Shown here: piece after piece, positions 15,601 through 23,170 of the stretch
Numbering within the stretch: position 1 is the stretch's first letter
Layout of the letters: every line of letters begins with the position of its first letter
Source: Halanaerobium sp046541575
GTDB lineage: Bacteria > Bacillota > Halanaerobiia > Halanaerobiales > Halanaerobiaceae
Direction: 5' to 3'
Length of the DNA: 34,796 nt
NCBI GenBank assembly: GCA_046541575.1
Contig: JBKHDA010000021.1
Location: forward strand, 1 to 34,796
The notes under the pieces: model-generated
Seen by the model: only the letters and a program-made list of their open reading frames with translations
Databases searched by the model: none
What the model was told of the DNA's origin: nothing
Position numbers and translations under genes: made by a program

Positions 15601-17085
15601 TTATTCATGTTTTGCTACATAAATACCATCTTTTACTAATTTAATCACTGCATAGAGGATAATAAAGAATTCTAACCTTCCTAAAAACATACCGATAGTT
15701 TGAGTCCAGACAATTACCAGTGGAGCCTCAGTTGAAATCAAACCAATTGAAAGTCCAACTGTCCCTAAGGCGGAACCAAATTCAAACATGCTGTCTAAAA
15801 GAGAATATCCATAGGCTGTATGAATTGCTACTCCAATAAAAAATGTAGATAAATACAAAATAATATAATTTGCTACATCTTTAATATGCTGATCTTTTAC
15901 ATAAAACTTATTTTCTCCCCGCCAGAGATAATTGCTGCTCACACTTCTCCGCGGTAAAAACTGTTCTTTAATTTCCCAGTAAATTGATTTCAATATTAAA
16001 TAAACCCTGTACTGCTTAATACCACCGGCAGTTGATCCTGTTCCACCACCAATGATCATTAAAAGTATAATCATTAGATTTGCAAAAACAGGCCAGCTGG
16101 CAAATGATATTGTAGAAAAACCAGTAGTAGAGAGAGCACTAACAACCTGAAAAAAAGTAATTCTAAAATTATCTCCTAATTTTGGGTATAATAAATTTAG
16201 AGAGAAAAACATCATTACTGGTGTTAATAGAACAAATAAACTTGCCATTAACCTGATTTCAGCATTCTTAAAGAAGGTTTTAATTTTACCTTTAATTAGA
16301 ACATAATGTGTGGCAAAATTTATAGTACCAAGGATCATTAAAATATTAGTAACTAGTTCAATAGAAAAACTATCATAATAACCAATGCTGGCAACTTTAG
16401 TTGAAAAACCACCGGTAGAAATTGCTGCCATCGAGTGATTAATTGAATCAAACATCGGCATTCCTGAAAAATAGTACAAAAATACTCCTGCTACAGTATA
16501 AAAAGTATAAATCTTCATAATCATCAGTGTTGATCTTTTTACATGTGGTAAAAGTTTGTCACTTCTGGCTTCTGCCATATAGAGACCCATACCGTGTACC
16601 GGAAGCAGTGATGATAATGCAATTACAGCCAGACCGGCACCACCAAAAAACTGCATAATACTGCGCCAGATTAAAATCAATTTTGGAGCTGTTTTAACAT
16701 CAACTAAAGAAAGCCCAGTAGTTGTCCAGCCGCTTACAACCTCAAAAATAGAATGACTCCAGCTCATATCCAGAATAGTAACAAAAGGTACTGCCGAAAA
16801 GAAGATTGCTCCTATCCAGGAAAAAATAACAATTATACCACCTTCATTTAATGATAACTCTACATTATCTTCCTGATGATTATTTCCATAGATATAAAGT
16901 CCCAGACCAACCAGAACAGAAAGGCCAGCTGCCAGTAAAAAATCTGGAGCTAAAGCAGATTCTTCCGGATAAGCCATTAAAAATAAAAGCGGAGAAATGA
17001 TTGCTGCCCCGGCAAACATAATTATAATCCCTGTGTACTTAGAAATTAAATAGTAGCGAGAAATAATTAAATTTTTATACTTCAT
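15601..17085 (-). CDS. trkH: TrkH-family potassium uptake channel subunit
   Basis: TrkH is the membrane pore of the Trk K+ uptake system, gated by cytoplasmic TrkA/RCK rings. The 494-residue protein has the four selectivity-filter pore loops expected of the SKT superfamily: GWTTTGLSL, AAISTGGFST, ALSTTGFSTI and ALGTVGLSIG. It also has the GGGTGSTAGGIK segment typical of the intramembrane gating loop. It adjoins trkA (stop/start spacing of zero) and is followed within 12 nt by the c-di-AMP riboswitch of kdp. Length and topology match TrkH/TrkG rather than the shorter KtrB. Confidence 0.95.
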   Translation of the reverse strand: MKYKNLIISRYYLISKYTGIIIMFAGAAIISPLLFLMAYPEESALAPDFLLAAGLSVLVGLGLYIYGNNHQEDNVELSLNEGGIIVIFSWIGAIFFSAVPFVTILDMSWSHSIFEVVSGWTTTGLSLVDVKTAPKLILIWRSIMQFFGGAGLAVIALSSLLPVHGMGLYMAEARSDKLLPHVKRSTLMIMKIYTFYTVAGVFLYYFSGMPMFDSINHSMAAISTGGFSTKVASIGYYDSFSIELVTNILMILGTINFATHYVLIKGKIKTFFKNAEIRLMASLFVLLTPVMMFFSLNLLYPKLGDNFRITFFQVVSALSTTGFSTISFASWPVFANLMIILLMIIGGGTGSTAGGIKQYRVYLILKSIYWEIKEQFLPRRSVSSNYLWRGENKFYVKDQHIKDVANYIILYLSTFFIGVAIHTAYGYSLLDSMFEFGSALGTVGLSIGLISTEAPLVIVWTQTIGMFLGRLEFFIILYAVIKLVKDGIYVAKHE

Positions 17086-17748
17086 CTATTCTTCACCACC
17101 AAATACTTTAATGGCTTCTGCCTGCTCTTCCGGCAGCGAAATTATAACTACTTTATCTCCAGCCTTAACTTTAGAACCACCGCGAGGGATAGTTATATCA
17201 CCATTACGAACTATTCCACCTAAAACTATAGTCAGCGGTAAATCAATCTCTTTGATTTCTTTACCAACCGCTTCTGAATCAGGAGAGACTTCCACCTGAA
17301 AAATGCTTAATTTTCCTTCTTCAATCATAGTCAAATTGCTGACATCATCTGCTGCTACACTCTGCTCAATAATTGAACTGATTAAGTCTGTAATATTAAA
17401 AATACCTGTTATACCTAAAGTATTAAATAATTCTTCATTTTCCGGGTTATTGACCAGGGCAGTGGTCCTCTCAACACCAAAATAATTCATTGCCATTTTA
17501 CAGATAAAAAGATTGTTGTGGTCTTTTTGAGTTAACGAAACCAAATTATCTGCCTTATAGGCTCCTGCATCTTCTAAAACTGCTTTGTTTGTTGCATCTC
17601 CAAATACAACCGTTGCATTAATCTCTCTTGATAAATCCTCTGCCAGTTTTCTATCTTTATTAATAATTGTTAAAAAATGACCCTTTGAAATTAATTTTTT
17701 GGCAAGGTGATAAATTAATTTACCCCCACCAACAAGTATTATATTCAC
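17086..17748 (-). CDS. trkA: TrkA-type RCK regulatory subunit (RCK_N + RCK_C)
   Basis: The 220-residue protein has an N-terminal Rossmann RCK_N domain (about 1-125) starting IILVGGGKLIYHLAKKL, and a TrkA_C domain (about 140-218) with DLPLTIVLGGIVRNG and KAGDKVVIISLPE. It should assemble as a ring under TrkH and gate K+ flow on binding nucleotide. The residue ending beta-strand 2 is Asn (IINKD) where NAD-binding members often have an acidic residue, so nucleotide preference may differ. TrkA_C domains of this kind are known c-di-AMP receptors in other firmicutes. It sits between an RCK_N-only gene (2-nt gap) and trkH. Confidence 0.9.
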   Translation of the reverse strand: MNIILVGGGKLIYHLAKKLISKGHFLTIINKDRKLAEDLSREINATVVFGDATNKAVLEDAGAYKADNLVSLTQKDHNNLFICKMAMNYFGVERTTALVNNPENEELFNTLGITGIFNITDLISSIIEQSVAADDVSNLTMIEEGKLSIFQVEVSPDSEAVGKEIKEIDLPLTIVLGGIVRNGDITIPRGGSKVKAGDKVVIISLPEEQAEAIKVFGGEE

Positions 17749-17750
17749 AT

Positions 17751-18164
17751 TTATCTCATCCCTTCTCGCTCTATTTTATTAATCATGTTTTCAGCTAAAA
17801 GAGAAATCTGAGAAAATATTTCTACCCTGTTTTCTTTTTCATACATCTTTTCTACTGCTGGATCAATTGTTCTGACCATTATCCTTGGTACATCAAAATT
17901 AACTTTTGCCATTTGCGACACTAAATAATTAATTTGATCATTTCCAGTACTTATTATAACAAGATCAGCAGATTCTATTTTACCTTCTCTTAAAATATCA
18001 TTTTCAGCTGCATCTCCCTCAATCTGAAAACCGGAAAAGTCAACCGGCAGCAGTGCAAAAGATTCTGGATTATGTTCAATCACAACTACTTCATGACCGG
18101 AGCGGGAAAGATTACCGGCAAGTAAAGAGCCGGTACGGCCGCAGCCCACAATAACAATAAACAT
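17751..18164 (-). CDS. RCK_N-only (TrkA_N) protein lacking the TrkA_C domain
   Basis: These 137 residues form one Rossmann-type RCK_N domain: VGCGRTGSLLA (GxGxxG), the acidic end of beta-2 in VIEHNPESF, GDAAENDIL and ISTGNDQINYLVSQ. The protein ends where TrkA_C would begin, with a normal stop and no sign of a broken frame. It begins one base after the stop of the receiver-TPR gene and is followed 2 nt later by full trkA. It may combine with the full-length TrkA in a mixed RCK ring, comparable to the tandem RCK repeats of E. coli TrkA split into separate genes. That assembly is inferred. Confidence 0.88.
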   Translation of the reverse strand: MFIVIVGCGRTGSLLAGNLSRSGHEVVVIEHNPESFALLPVDFSGFQIEGDAAENDILREGKIESADLVIISTGNDQINYLVSQMAKVNFDVPRIMVRTIDPAVEKMYEKENRVEIFSQISLLAENMINKIEREGMR

Positions 18165-18860
18165 TTACTTGTCCTCCTCGTCATCTCCAAAGTTAACATT
18201 ATCTAAGTCAATTGAGCCTATGCTTTCCCCTGCCCGCTCAATGTTATCATTAGCAGGCTTATAACCCGGTTCAAGTGCAAGTGCTGCTCTGTACATCTTC
18301 ATTGCTTCTCCCTGTTTATGCTGCATCTCATAGATTATTCCCAGCAAATTAAATGGCTCTGGCTTTTCAGAATTGATAGATGTAGCTTTCTGCAGCATTT
18401 CTTTTGCTCTGGAAAAATCTCTTTTATTAATTGCATTTTTAGCAAGCATTATATATTCTTCAAAACTTTCTACTTCTTTTTCATTATTTTCAACTTCATA
18501 GCGTTCAAAAACATCCTCTACAATTGAAATAATCTCTTCGGGCTTGAACGGTTTCCTCAAATAATCAACTGCCCCTAATTTCAATGTTTCTACAGCTGTC
18601 TCCACACTTCCGTATCCGGTAATCATAATAACCTTTGTTTCTAAATCCTCATTTGTTATTTCTTTTAAAAATTGAATTCCATCCATTCCAGGCATTTTCA
18701 TATCAAGCAGAATAACTGGAAATCCCTCTTCCTCTAACTTACTTAAACCATCCTCACCATTAACAGCCGTTTCTACCTCATAACCTGCCTTAGATAAAGC
18801 TGTTTTTAAAGTTAGGCGAATATTTTTCTCATCATCAACTATAAGTACTTTATTCTTCAT
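18165..18860 (-). CDS. Response regulator with receiver and TPR domains, no DNA-binding output
   Basis: The ATG at 18860 (MKNKVLIVDDEKN) is preferred, with GGAGG upstream; the longer frame would add six residues. The receiver domain (1-120) has acidic residues D9-D10, phosphoacceptor D53 in LLDMKMPGMDG, T/S in MITGYGS and K in LRKPFKP. The C-terminus (about 138-215) holds TPR-type helices (AINKRDFSRAKEMLQKAT and LLGIIYEMQHKQGEAMKMYR) and then an acidic tail. No HTH or enzyme domain follows, so output is probably protein-protein contact. It overlaps the upstream receiver gene by 11 nt and is adjacent to the RCK_N gene, which points to a role in Trk control. Confidence 0.9.
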   Translation of the reverse strand: MKNKVLIVDDEKNIRLTLKTALSKAGYEVETAVNGEDGLSKLEEEGFPVILLDMKMPGMDGIQFLKEITNEDLETKVIMITGYGSVETAVETLKLGAVDYLRKPFKPEEIISIVEDVFERYEVENNEKEVESFEEYIMLAKNAINKRDFSRAKEMLQKATSINSEKPEPFNLLGIIYEMQHKQGEAMKMYRAALALEPGYKPANDNIERAGESIGSIDLDNVNFGDDEEDK

Positions 18861-19272
18861 TATTTTTTTCCTCCTCATTATTTTCCACTTTATTATTTTC
18901 TGTTTCTTCTCTTCTTATATTTTTCTCAACTGCAGCCAGCAAATCGCTCTGACTTATTGGTTTTACTAAAAAGTCTTCTGCCCCAAGAGAAATTGCCTTC
19001 TGTACATCATCTTCTTCAGATAAAGCAGAAAGAATAATTACAGGGATTTCCTCAGTTGAAGTATCAGATTTTATAGCTTCTAAAACTAAAAATCCATTCA
19101 TTTTAGGCAGCCTCAAATCAAGAAGCATCAGGTCAGGATTAAATTTATTTGCCTGATTAACTGCTTCCACTCCATCAACGGCATAAACTATATCAAATCC
19201 TGCTTTTTCAAGACTTTTACCAACTACAAGTCTGATATTCTTTTCGTCATCTACTACTAATATTTTACTCAT
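18850..19272 (-). CDS. Single-domain response regulator (receiver only)
   Basis: Start ATG 19272 (MSKILVVDDEKN) follows a GGAGG site inside the end of the kinase gene and overlaps it by 8 nt. The receiver has D52 (LLDLRLPKMNG), S in ILSALSE and the conserved K in FLVKPIS. After about residue 120 only an Asn/Glu-rich tail remains, so there is no output domain. It is probably phosphorylated by the adjacent kinase and acts by binding a partner or as a phosphate shuttle or sink for the receiver-TPR protein. Confidence 0.9.
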   Translation of the reverse strand: MSKILVVDDEKNIRLVVGKSLEKAGFDIVYAVDGVEAVNQANKFNPDLMLLDLRLPKMNGFLVLEAIKSDTSTEEIPVIILSALSEEDDVQKAISLGAEDFLVKPISQSDLLAAVEKNIRREETENNKVENNEEEKNNEE

Positions 19273-21106
19273 TATCTTCCTCCTGATAACCAAACCTTGG
19301 AATATAGAATGAGAAAGTTGAACCTTCTCCTTCTTCACTTTCAACCCAGATTCTACCATTATGAGCAGTTATTATTTCTTTAGAGATAGCAAGTCCAAGC
19401 CCGGTACCGCTCTTTTCATCCTTATCATTACCGGCTCTGACGAATTTATCGAAAATTTTAGATTGATATTCCCGGGGTATTCCAGGACCATTATCAGCAA
19501 CTGAAACTAAAACCCTTCTACCCTTTATTTCTGCATCTACCTCTATTTTTCCTTCATCAGCATAGCGGAGTGCATTTCCAACCAGATTAGAGATAACCCA
19601 GCTGATTTTAGAAGGATCTGCATAAGCAAATATATTTTCCTCAGACTGCTTAAATTTAAGTTCTATTTCTTTTTCTTCTGCCTGTTTATAAAATGGATTT
19701 AAAGTTTTTTCGATAATGTCATTAATATCTACTTTATCAAATTCCATTTCAATTCTACCTGATTCAATTTTTGATAAATCAAGCAGATCATTAACCAGTT
19801 CTGTTAATCTCTCAACATCCTCATAAGCAGCTTCCAGCAGCTCATGCTGCTCCTCATTTAGTTCACCTGTGTCTTCATTGATAACCATACTTAAACCCAT
19901 ATTCATTGAGGTCAGTGGAGTTCTAAATTCGTGAGAGACAGTAGAAACAAATTCGGATTTCATATTATCTATTTCTTTAAGTCGGGTAATATCCTCTAAA
20001 AGGGTAACTGTAAATTGATATTCTTCCTCATCATTAATTACCTGCTTGGTAGAAATACGATAATGCCTCTCCTTATCATTTTTATTCAATTTAAAAGTTC
20101 TTTTTTCCTTGGCTTCAGGATTTTTAATATATTCAAATATTTCTTCAGCCTGAATAACCTCCAGAAAATGTGTGTTTATTACATCTTTAGTAATAGAAAA
20201 TAGGTCTTTTGCTGTTTCGTTGATTAAAACAATTTTATGGTCATGATCAGTTACAATTAAAGGACTGCTTAAATTATTAACTACAGCCTCTGATTTTTCC
20301 TTTTCTATCAACAGTTTTTTTACATTTAATTTTTCATATTCCTGTAATTTTGAAATCATCTCATTAAATTCATCTGCTAAAACACCTATTTCATCTTCAG
20401 AGGCAACCTCTACTTTTTGCTGAAAATTTCTATCAGCAACTTTTTTAATTCCTTTTTCTAGTTCTTTAATTGGCCTAAGAATTTGTTTTGTTAAATAAAT
20501 AGCAAAAATCAGAGAAAATATAATTACTGTTAAAGCCAAAACAAGAGTATAAATTATTGCCTGATTGGCTCTGCTGTCAGCATTCTGCTGTGCATTAACC
20601 ATCTCCTGTCTGTTGATTTCTCTTAATTCCCTTATATCCTTTTTTATTTCTGTGAATTTTGACTGCAGTTCATCATTATAAATTTCCCAGCGTTCACCTG
20701 TTTCATTTGTACCTGCAGCTGCATTATAAAAATTATCAAAACTTGAAATAAATTCTATATAATTTTCATTAATACTGGACAGTATTTCACCTTCACCTTC
20801 AATTGTGATATTATCTTCTGCTCGAGCCAACCAGGAGTAAAATTCTTTTTCATTTCGCCTGAAAATTTCCTGGCCTCTATCTTCTGGAGCTCTAATTAAA
20901 AGCAGTAGAGCACTATCCTGACGCTCAATTGCTTCTACCATAGCATCACTTGCTGTAATACTTCGGTAGTTTTCTACCATAATATCATTGATAGCACTGG
21001 AAAGTGTCTCAAAATTATAAATACTCCAGCCTACAACTCCAGCTATAATAATAATCATCACTGCAAAACCAAGGAGCATTTTGCCTTTTAATGTTTTAAA
21101 ATTCAT
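19265..21106 (-). CDS. Membrane sensor histidine kinase (HAMP-PAS-HisKA-HATPase)
   Basis: The 613-residue kinase has TM1 (about 10-30), an extracytoplasmic helical sensor region (31-182), TM2 (about 184-206), HAMP (about 207-260), PAS (about 270-375), HisKA with H392 in VSHEFRTPLTS and a HATPase domain with the N-box NALRYADEG, DNGPGIP and GTGLGLAIS. The extracellular part is a helical-bundle type without recognised ligand motifs. It differs from KdpD, having no KdpD/Usp N-terminal part and only two membrane segments. It sits inside the Trk gene run directly upstream of two receivers and downstream of the TrkA-like gene, so it may respond to osmotic or ionic state; the signal is not visible in the sequence. 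Confidence 0.93.
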   Translation of the reverse strand: MNFKTLKGKMLLGFAVMIIIIAGVVGWSIYNFETLSSAINDIMVENYRSITASDAMVEAIERQDSALLLLIRAPEDRGQEIFRRNEKEFYSWLARAEDNITIEGEGEILSSINENYIEFISSFDNFYNAAAGTNETGERWEIYNDELQSKFTEIKKDIRELREINRQEMVNAQQNADSRANQAIIYTLVLALTVIIFSLIFAIYLTKQILRPIKELEKGIKKVADRNFQQKVEVASEDEIGVLADEFNEMISKLQEYEKLNVKKLLIEKEKSEAVVNNLSSPLIVTDHDHKIVLINETAKDLFSITKDVINTHFLEVIQAEEIFEYIKNPEAKEKRTFKLNKNDKERHYRISTKQVINDEEEYQFTVTLLEDITRLKEIDNMKSEFVSTVSHEFRTPLTSMNMGLSMVINEDTGELNEEQHELLEAAYEDVERLTELVNDLLDLSKIESGRIEMEFDKVDINDIIEKTLNPFYKQAEEKEIELKFKQSEENIFAYADPSKISWVISNLVGNALRYADEGKIEVDAEIKGRRVLVSVADNGPGIPREYQSKIFDKFVRAGNDKDEKSGTGLGLAISKEIITAHNGRIWVESEEGEGSTFSFYIPRFGYQEEDNE

Positions 21107-21158
21107 ACTTTACACTCCTTTAATTAAACTTAATTTTATTTATAGATAAGAATTAAAC

Positions 21159-21812
21159 TTAATTACCAAAATCTCTCATTTTATCAAGGTTTTCATTTTT
21201 GCCCATTAATACTAATTTATCTCCATCCATTATAGTATCATCAGCTCCTGGAGAAATATAAAGCTGCTCTCCTCTTTTTATTGCCATAACATTAACATCA
21301 AAATTGGCCCTTAATTCAAGTTCTTTTAAAGTTTTTCCAGTCATTTTATCACTGGCTAAAATTTCAATAACACCATATTCTGGTGCAAATTCAATGTAAT
21401 CCAAAACATTAGATGAAATTAAATTTTGAGCAATTCTAGATCCCATATCACGTTCTGGATAAACAACTCTATCAGCACCAACCTTAGTTAAAACTTTACC
21501 GTGTAAAGCATCTGGAGCTTTTACAATTACATATGGTAAATTTAATTCTTTTAAAATTAAAGTACACAAAATATTTGCTGAAACATTATCTCCGATACTA
21601 ATAACTGCTACATCAAAATTTCTAACTCCCAGAGTTTTCAATGCTTCTTCATCAGTAGCATCAGCCTCTACAGCATGAGTTACATCGGCACTGATAGCCT
21701 GCACCTTCTCTGGATCACGATCAATAGCTAAAACATCATGCCCATTTTCAGCCAGAGTGGTAGCCACACTGGCCCCAAATCTTCCTAAACCTACAACTAC
21801 AAATTGTTTCAT
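21159..21812 (-). CDS. TrkA/KtrA-type RCK potassium channel regulator, first gene of the operon
   Basis: This 217-residue protein has RCK_N (about 1-130) with VVGLGRFGASVATTL, the acidic beta-2 end AIDRDPEKV and ADATDEEAL, and a TrkA_C domain (about 137-215) with LELRANFDVNVMAIKRG and GDKLVLMGK. The length and motifs resemble KtrA more than the second RCK protein in the operon. TrkA_C domains of KtrA bind c-di-AMP in other firmicutes, so this gene may be controlled by the nucleotide twice, at the RNA and the protein level. No KtrB-like pore gene lies beside it; the only pore gene is trkH, six genes on. GGAGGAG precedes the ATG. Confidence 0.92.
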   Translation of the reverse strand: MKQFVVVGLGRFGASVATTLAENGHDVLAIDRDPEKVQAISADVTHAVEADATDEEALKTLGVRNFDVAVISIGDNVSANILCTLILKELNLPYVIVKAPDALHGKVLTKVGADRVVYPERDMGSRIAQNLISSNVLDYIEFAPEYGVIEILASDKMTGKTLKELELRANFDVNVMAIKRGEQLYISPGADDTIMDGDKLVLMGKNENLDKMRDFGN

Positions 21813-21851
21813 TTACTTCTCCTCCTATTAACAAAAAATACATATAAATGC

Positions 21852-21880
21852 AAAAAAACACTACAGATAGACTGTAGTGT
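21852..21880 (-). terminator. Riboswitch-controlled terminator upstream of the Trk operon
   Basis: On the minus strand ACACTACAG pairs perfectly with CTGTAGTGT around a 5-nt loop, followed by U7. It lies between the c-di-AMP aptamer and the first gene (start 21812). Confidence 0.9.
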
Positions 21881-21925
21881 CAATAGTTAAATTAAAAGCC
21901 ATGACAGGCAGTCTGTCCTTTATAA

Positions 21926-22024
21926 TGTCTGCGGAGTTAGCTGTCGGGCTAGAAGTAAAGGTCTTCTTCTACAATAGATTCGCCCCAAAAAGTGGGTCCC
22001 CCGCTCTCAGATGAGATTAGACAA
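21926..22024 (-). ncRNA. c-di-AMP riboswitch (ydaO/yuaA type) upstream of the Trk operon
   Basis: The minus strand shows GUCU at the 5' end and AGAC at the 3' end (P1). Between them are the conserved GCGGGGGACCCA, TTGGGGCGAATC and AGCCCGACAGCTAACTCCG segments. It sits between a sigma-A promoter and an intrinsic terminator, so c-di-AMP probably causes premature termination. It is the second copy of this RNA class in the window and differs in sequence from the kdp copy outside the core. Confidence 0.95.
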
Positions 22025-22044
22025 CAGAATTATTCTTTTTTATT

Positions 22045-22073
22045 ATTAAATCATAGATTTAATAATTTGTCAA
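22045..22073 (-). promoter_or_regulatory. Sigma-A promoter of the c-di-AMP riboswitch-trk operon
   Basis: On the minus strand TTGACA (22068-22073) and TTTAAT (22045-22050) are 17 nt apart. Transcription would start about 15 nt before the aptamer. No comparable promoter is visible before the kdp aptamer. Confidence 0.75.
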
Positions 22074-22206
22074 TCAATATTTCAGCTAAAAAACTAATTT
22101 TACTGATTCTTATTATAAATATTCTGGAATAAACTATTAGATAATCTAAAGAAAATGTAAACAATTTTACAATTTGACTTTATCTAAAAAAATAAATAAA
22201 ATATAC

Positions 22207-22235
22207 TTGACAAAAGGCTGTAATTAACATATTAT
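22207..22235 (+). promoter_or_regulatory. Sigma-A promoter of the Dps gene
   Basis: TTGACA (22207-22212) and TATTAT (22230-22235) are separated by 17 nt, about 65 nt before the ATG. Between promoter and gene is an AT-rich stretch with AATAAT...ATTATT symmetry that could bind a PerR/Fur-type repressor, but the match is too loose to call. Confidence 0.7.
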
Positions 22236-22299
22236 AAAAGTAGTTAATAAGAATAATTACTAATAAAGATTATTATTAAGCAAACAGGAGGAATTTATA

Positions 22300-22737
22300 A
22301 TGAAGAATTACGAAAAACTGAACACTTATTTAGCAAATATGGCAGTATTAAACACCAAATTACACAATTTACACTGGAATGTAGAGGGGAAACAATTTAT
22401 GCAGGTTCATAACTTTACTGAAGAACTATATGATGACTTTTTTGAAAAGTTTGATGAAGTTGCAGAAATAATGAAAATGAAAGGTGAATTCCCTTTAGTA
22501 AAACTGAGTGACTATCAGCAAGCTTCTACTATTGAAGAACTTGATTCTAAAAAGTACGGTGTAGATGAAGTATTAGCAGAAGTAGAGACTGATTTAAAAG
22601 AAATGAAGAAATTAGCGACAGAAATTAGAACTGATGCTGATGAAGCTGGTGACTTCGAAGTAGTTGGGGCCTTGGAAGATCATGTTGCAGCTTACAGCCA
22701 GAATCTCTGGTTCTTAAGAGCTATTCTAGCTAAATAA
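22300..22737 (+). CDS. dps: Dps-family ferritin-like DNA protection protein
   Basis: Dps forms a 12-subunit shell that oxidises Fe(II) with H2O2 and stores the iron, protecting DNA. The 145-residue protein carries the signature LHNLHWNVEGKQFMQVH (ferroxidase His ligands) and EELYDDFFEKFDEVAE, which supplies the acidic ligands from the neighbouring subunit. AGGAGGAA lies upstream of the ATG and a strong terminator follows. It is transcribed convergently with csoR. No obvious Lys-rich DNA-binding tail is present, so shell formation and iron storage may be its main role. Confidence 0.93.
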   Translation: MKNYEKLNTYLANMAVLNTKLHNLHWNVEGKQFMQVHNFTEELYDDFFEKFDEVAEIMKMKGEFPLVKLSDYQQASTIEELDSKKYGVDEVLAEVETDLKEMKKLATEIRTDADEAGDFEVVGALEDHVAAYSQNLWFLRAILAK

Positions 22738-22762
22738 AAATTAAATTTAAAATTAAATAGTT

Positions 22763-22794
22763 AAAAGCCAGGGATTAAAATCCTGGCTTTTTTT
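22763..22794. terminator. Bidirectional terminator between dps and csoR
   Basis: AAAAGCCAGG pairs with CCTGGCTTTT with a short loop and T-run on plus. The A-run on the left gives a U-run on minus, so it can serve both convergent genes. Confidence 0.85.
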
Positions 22795-22842
22795 ATGCTC
22801 AAATTTCTTTTATTTAATTTTTATATTTGCTGAAATTTATTT

Positions 22843-23118
22843 TCAATCAGTAAATTTGGCCAGCACATCCATCAATTCATCTATAATTTCATCGCCTTCT
22901 TCATTTTTTACTGCTCTCTGAACACAACCGTGAACATGTTTATCCAGTATTTTAAGACCTACTTTTTTTAGGCCACCCTGAACAGCATTAATCTGATGTA
23001 AAATATCAACACAGTATTTCTCTTCATCTACCATCCGCTGCAGTCCACGAACCTGCCCTTCTATTCTTCTTAAGCGATTTCTAAGTTCTTTTTTATCCAG
23101 TTCACATAAGGAATTCAT
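22843..23118 (-). CDS. csoR: Copper-sensing transcriptional repressor CsoR
   Basis: CsoR binds Cu(I) and then releases operator DNA, inducing copper export genes. From the ATG at 23118 (GGAGG upstream; the extra upstream codon is TTG) the 91-residue protein has the exact ligand set Cys36, His61 and Cys65 (YCVDIL and KHVHGC) that defines Cu(I)-type CsoR. RIEGQVRGLQRMV at the N-terminus contributes the DNA-binding basic face. It is the last gene of copZ-copA-csoR. Five CsoR-like boxes in the window are its likely targets. Confidence 0.95.
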   Translation of the reverse strand: MNSLCELDKKELRNRLRRIEGQVRGLQRMVDEEKYCVDILHQINAVQGGLKKVGLKILDKHVHGCVQRAVKNEEGDEIIDELMDVLAKFTD

Positions 23119-23170
23119 CAAACCCCTCCATCCTCTTATTAACTTAAAAATATCTATTTTACATTAAATT

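Noticed and set aside
22236..22299. PerR/Fur box between the Dps promoter and gene
   Set aside because: Only a loose AATAAT...ATTATT symmetry is present; spacing does not fit the 7-1-7 PerR pattern.
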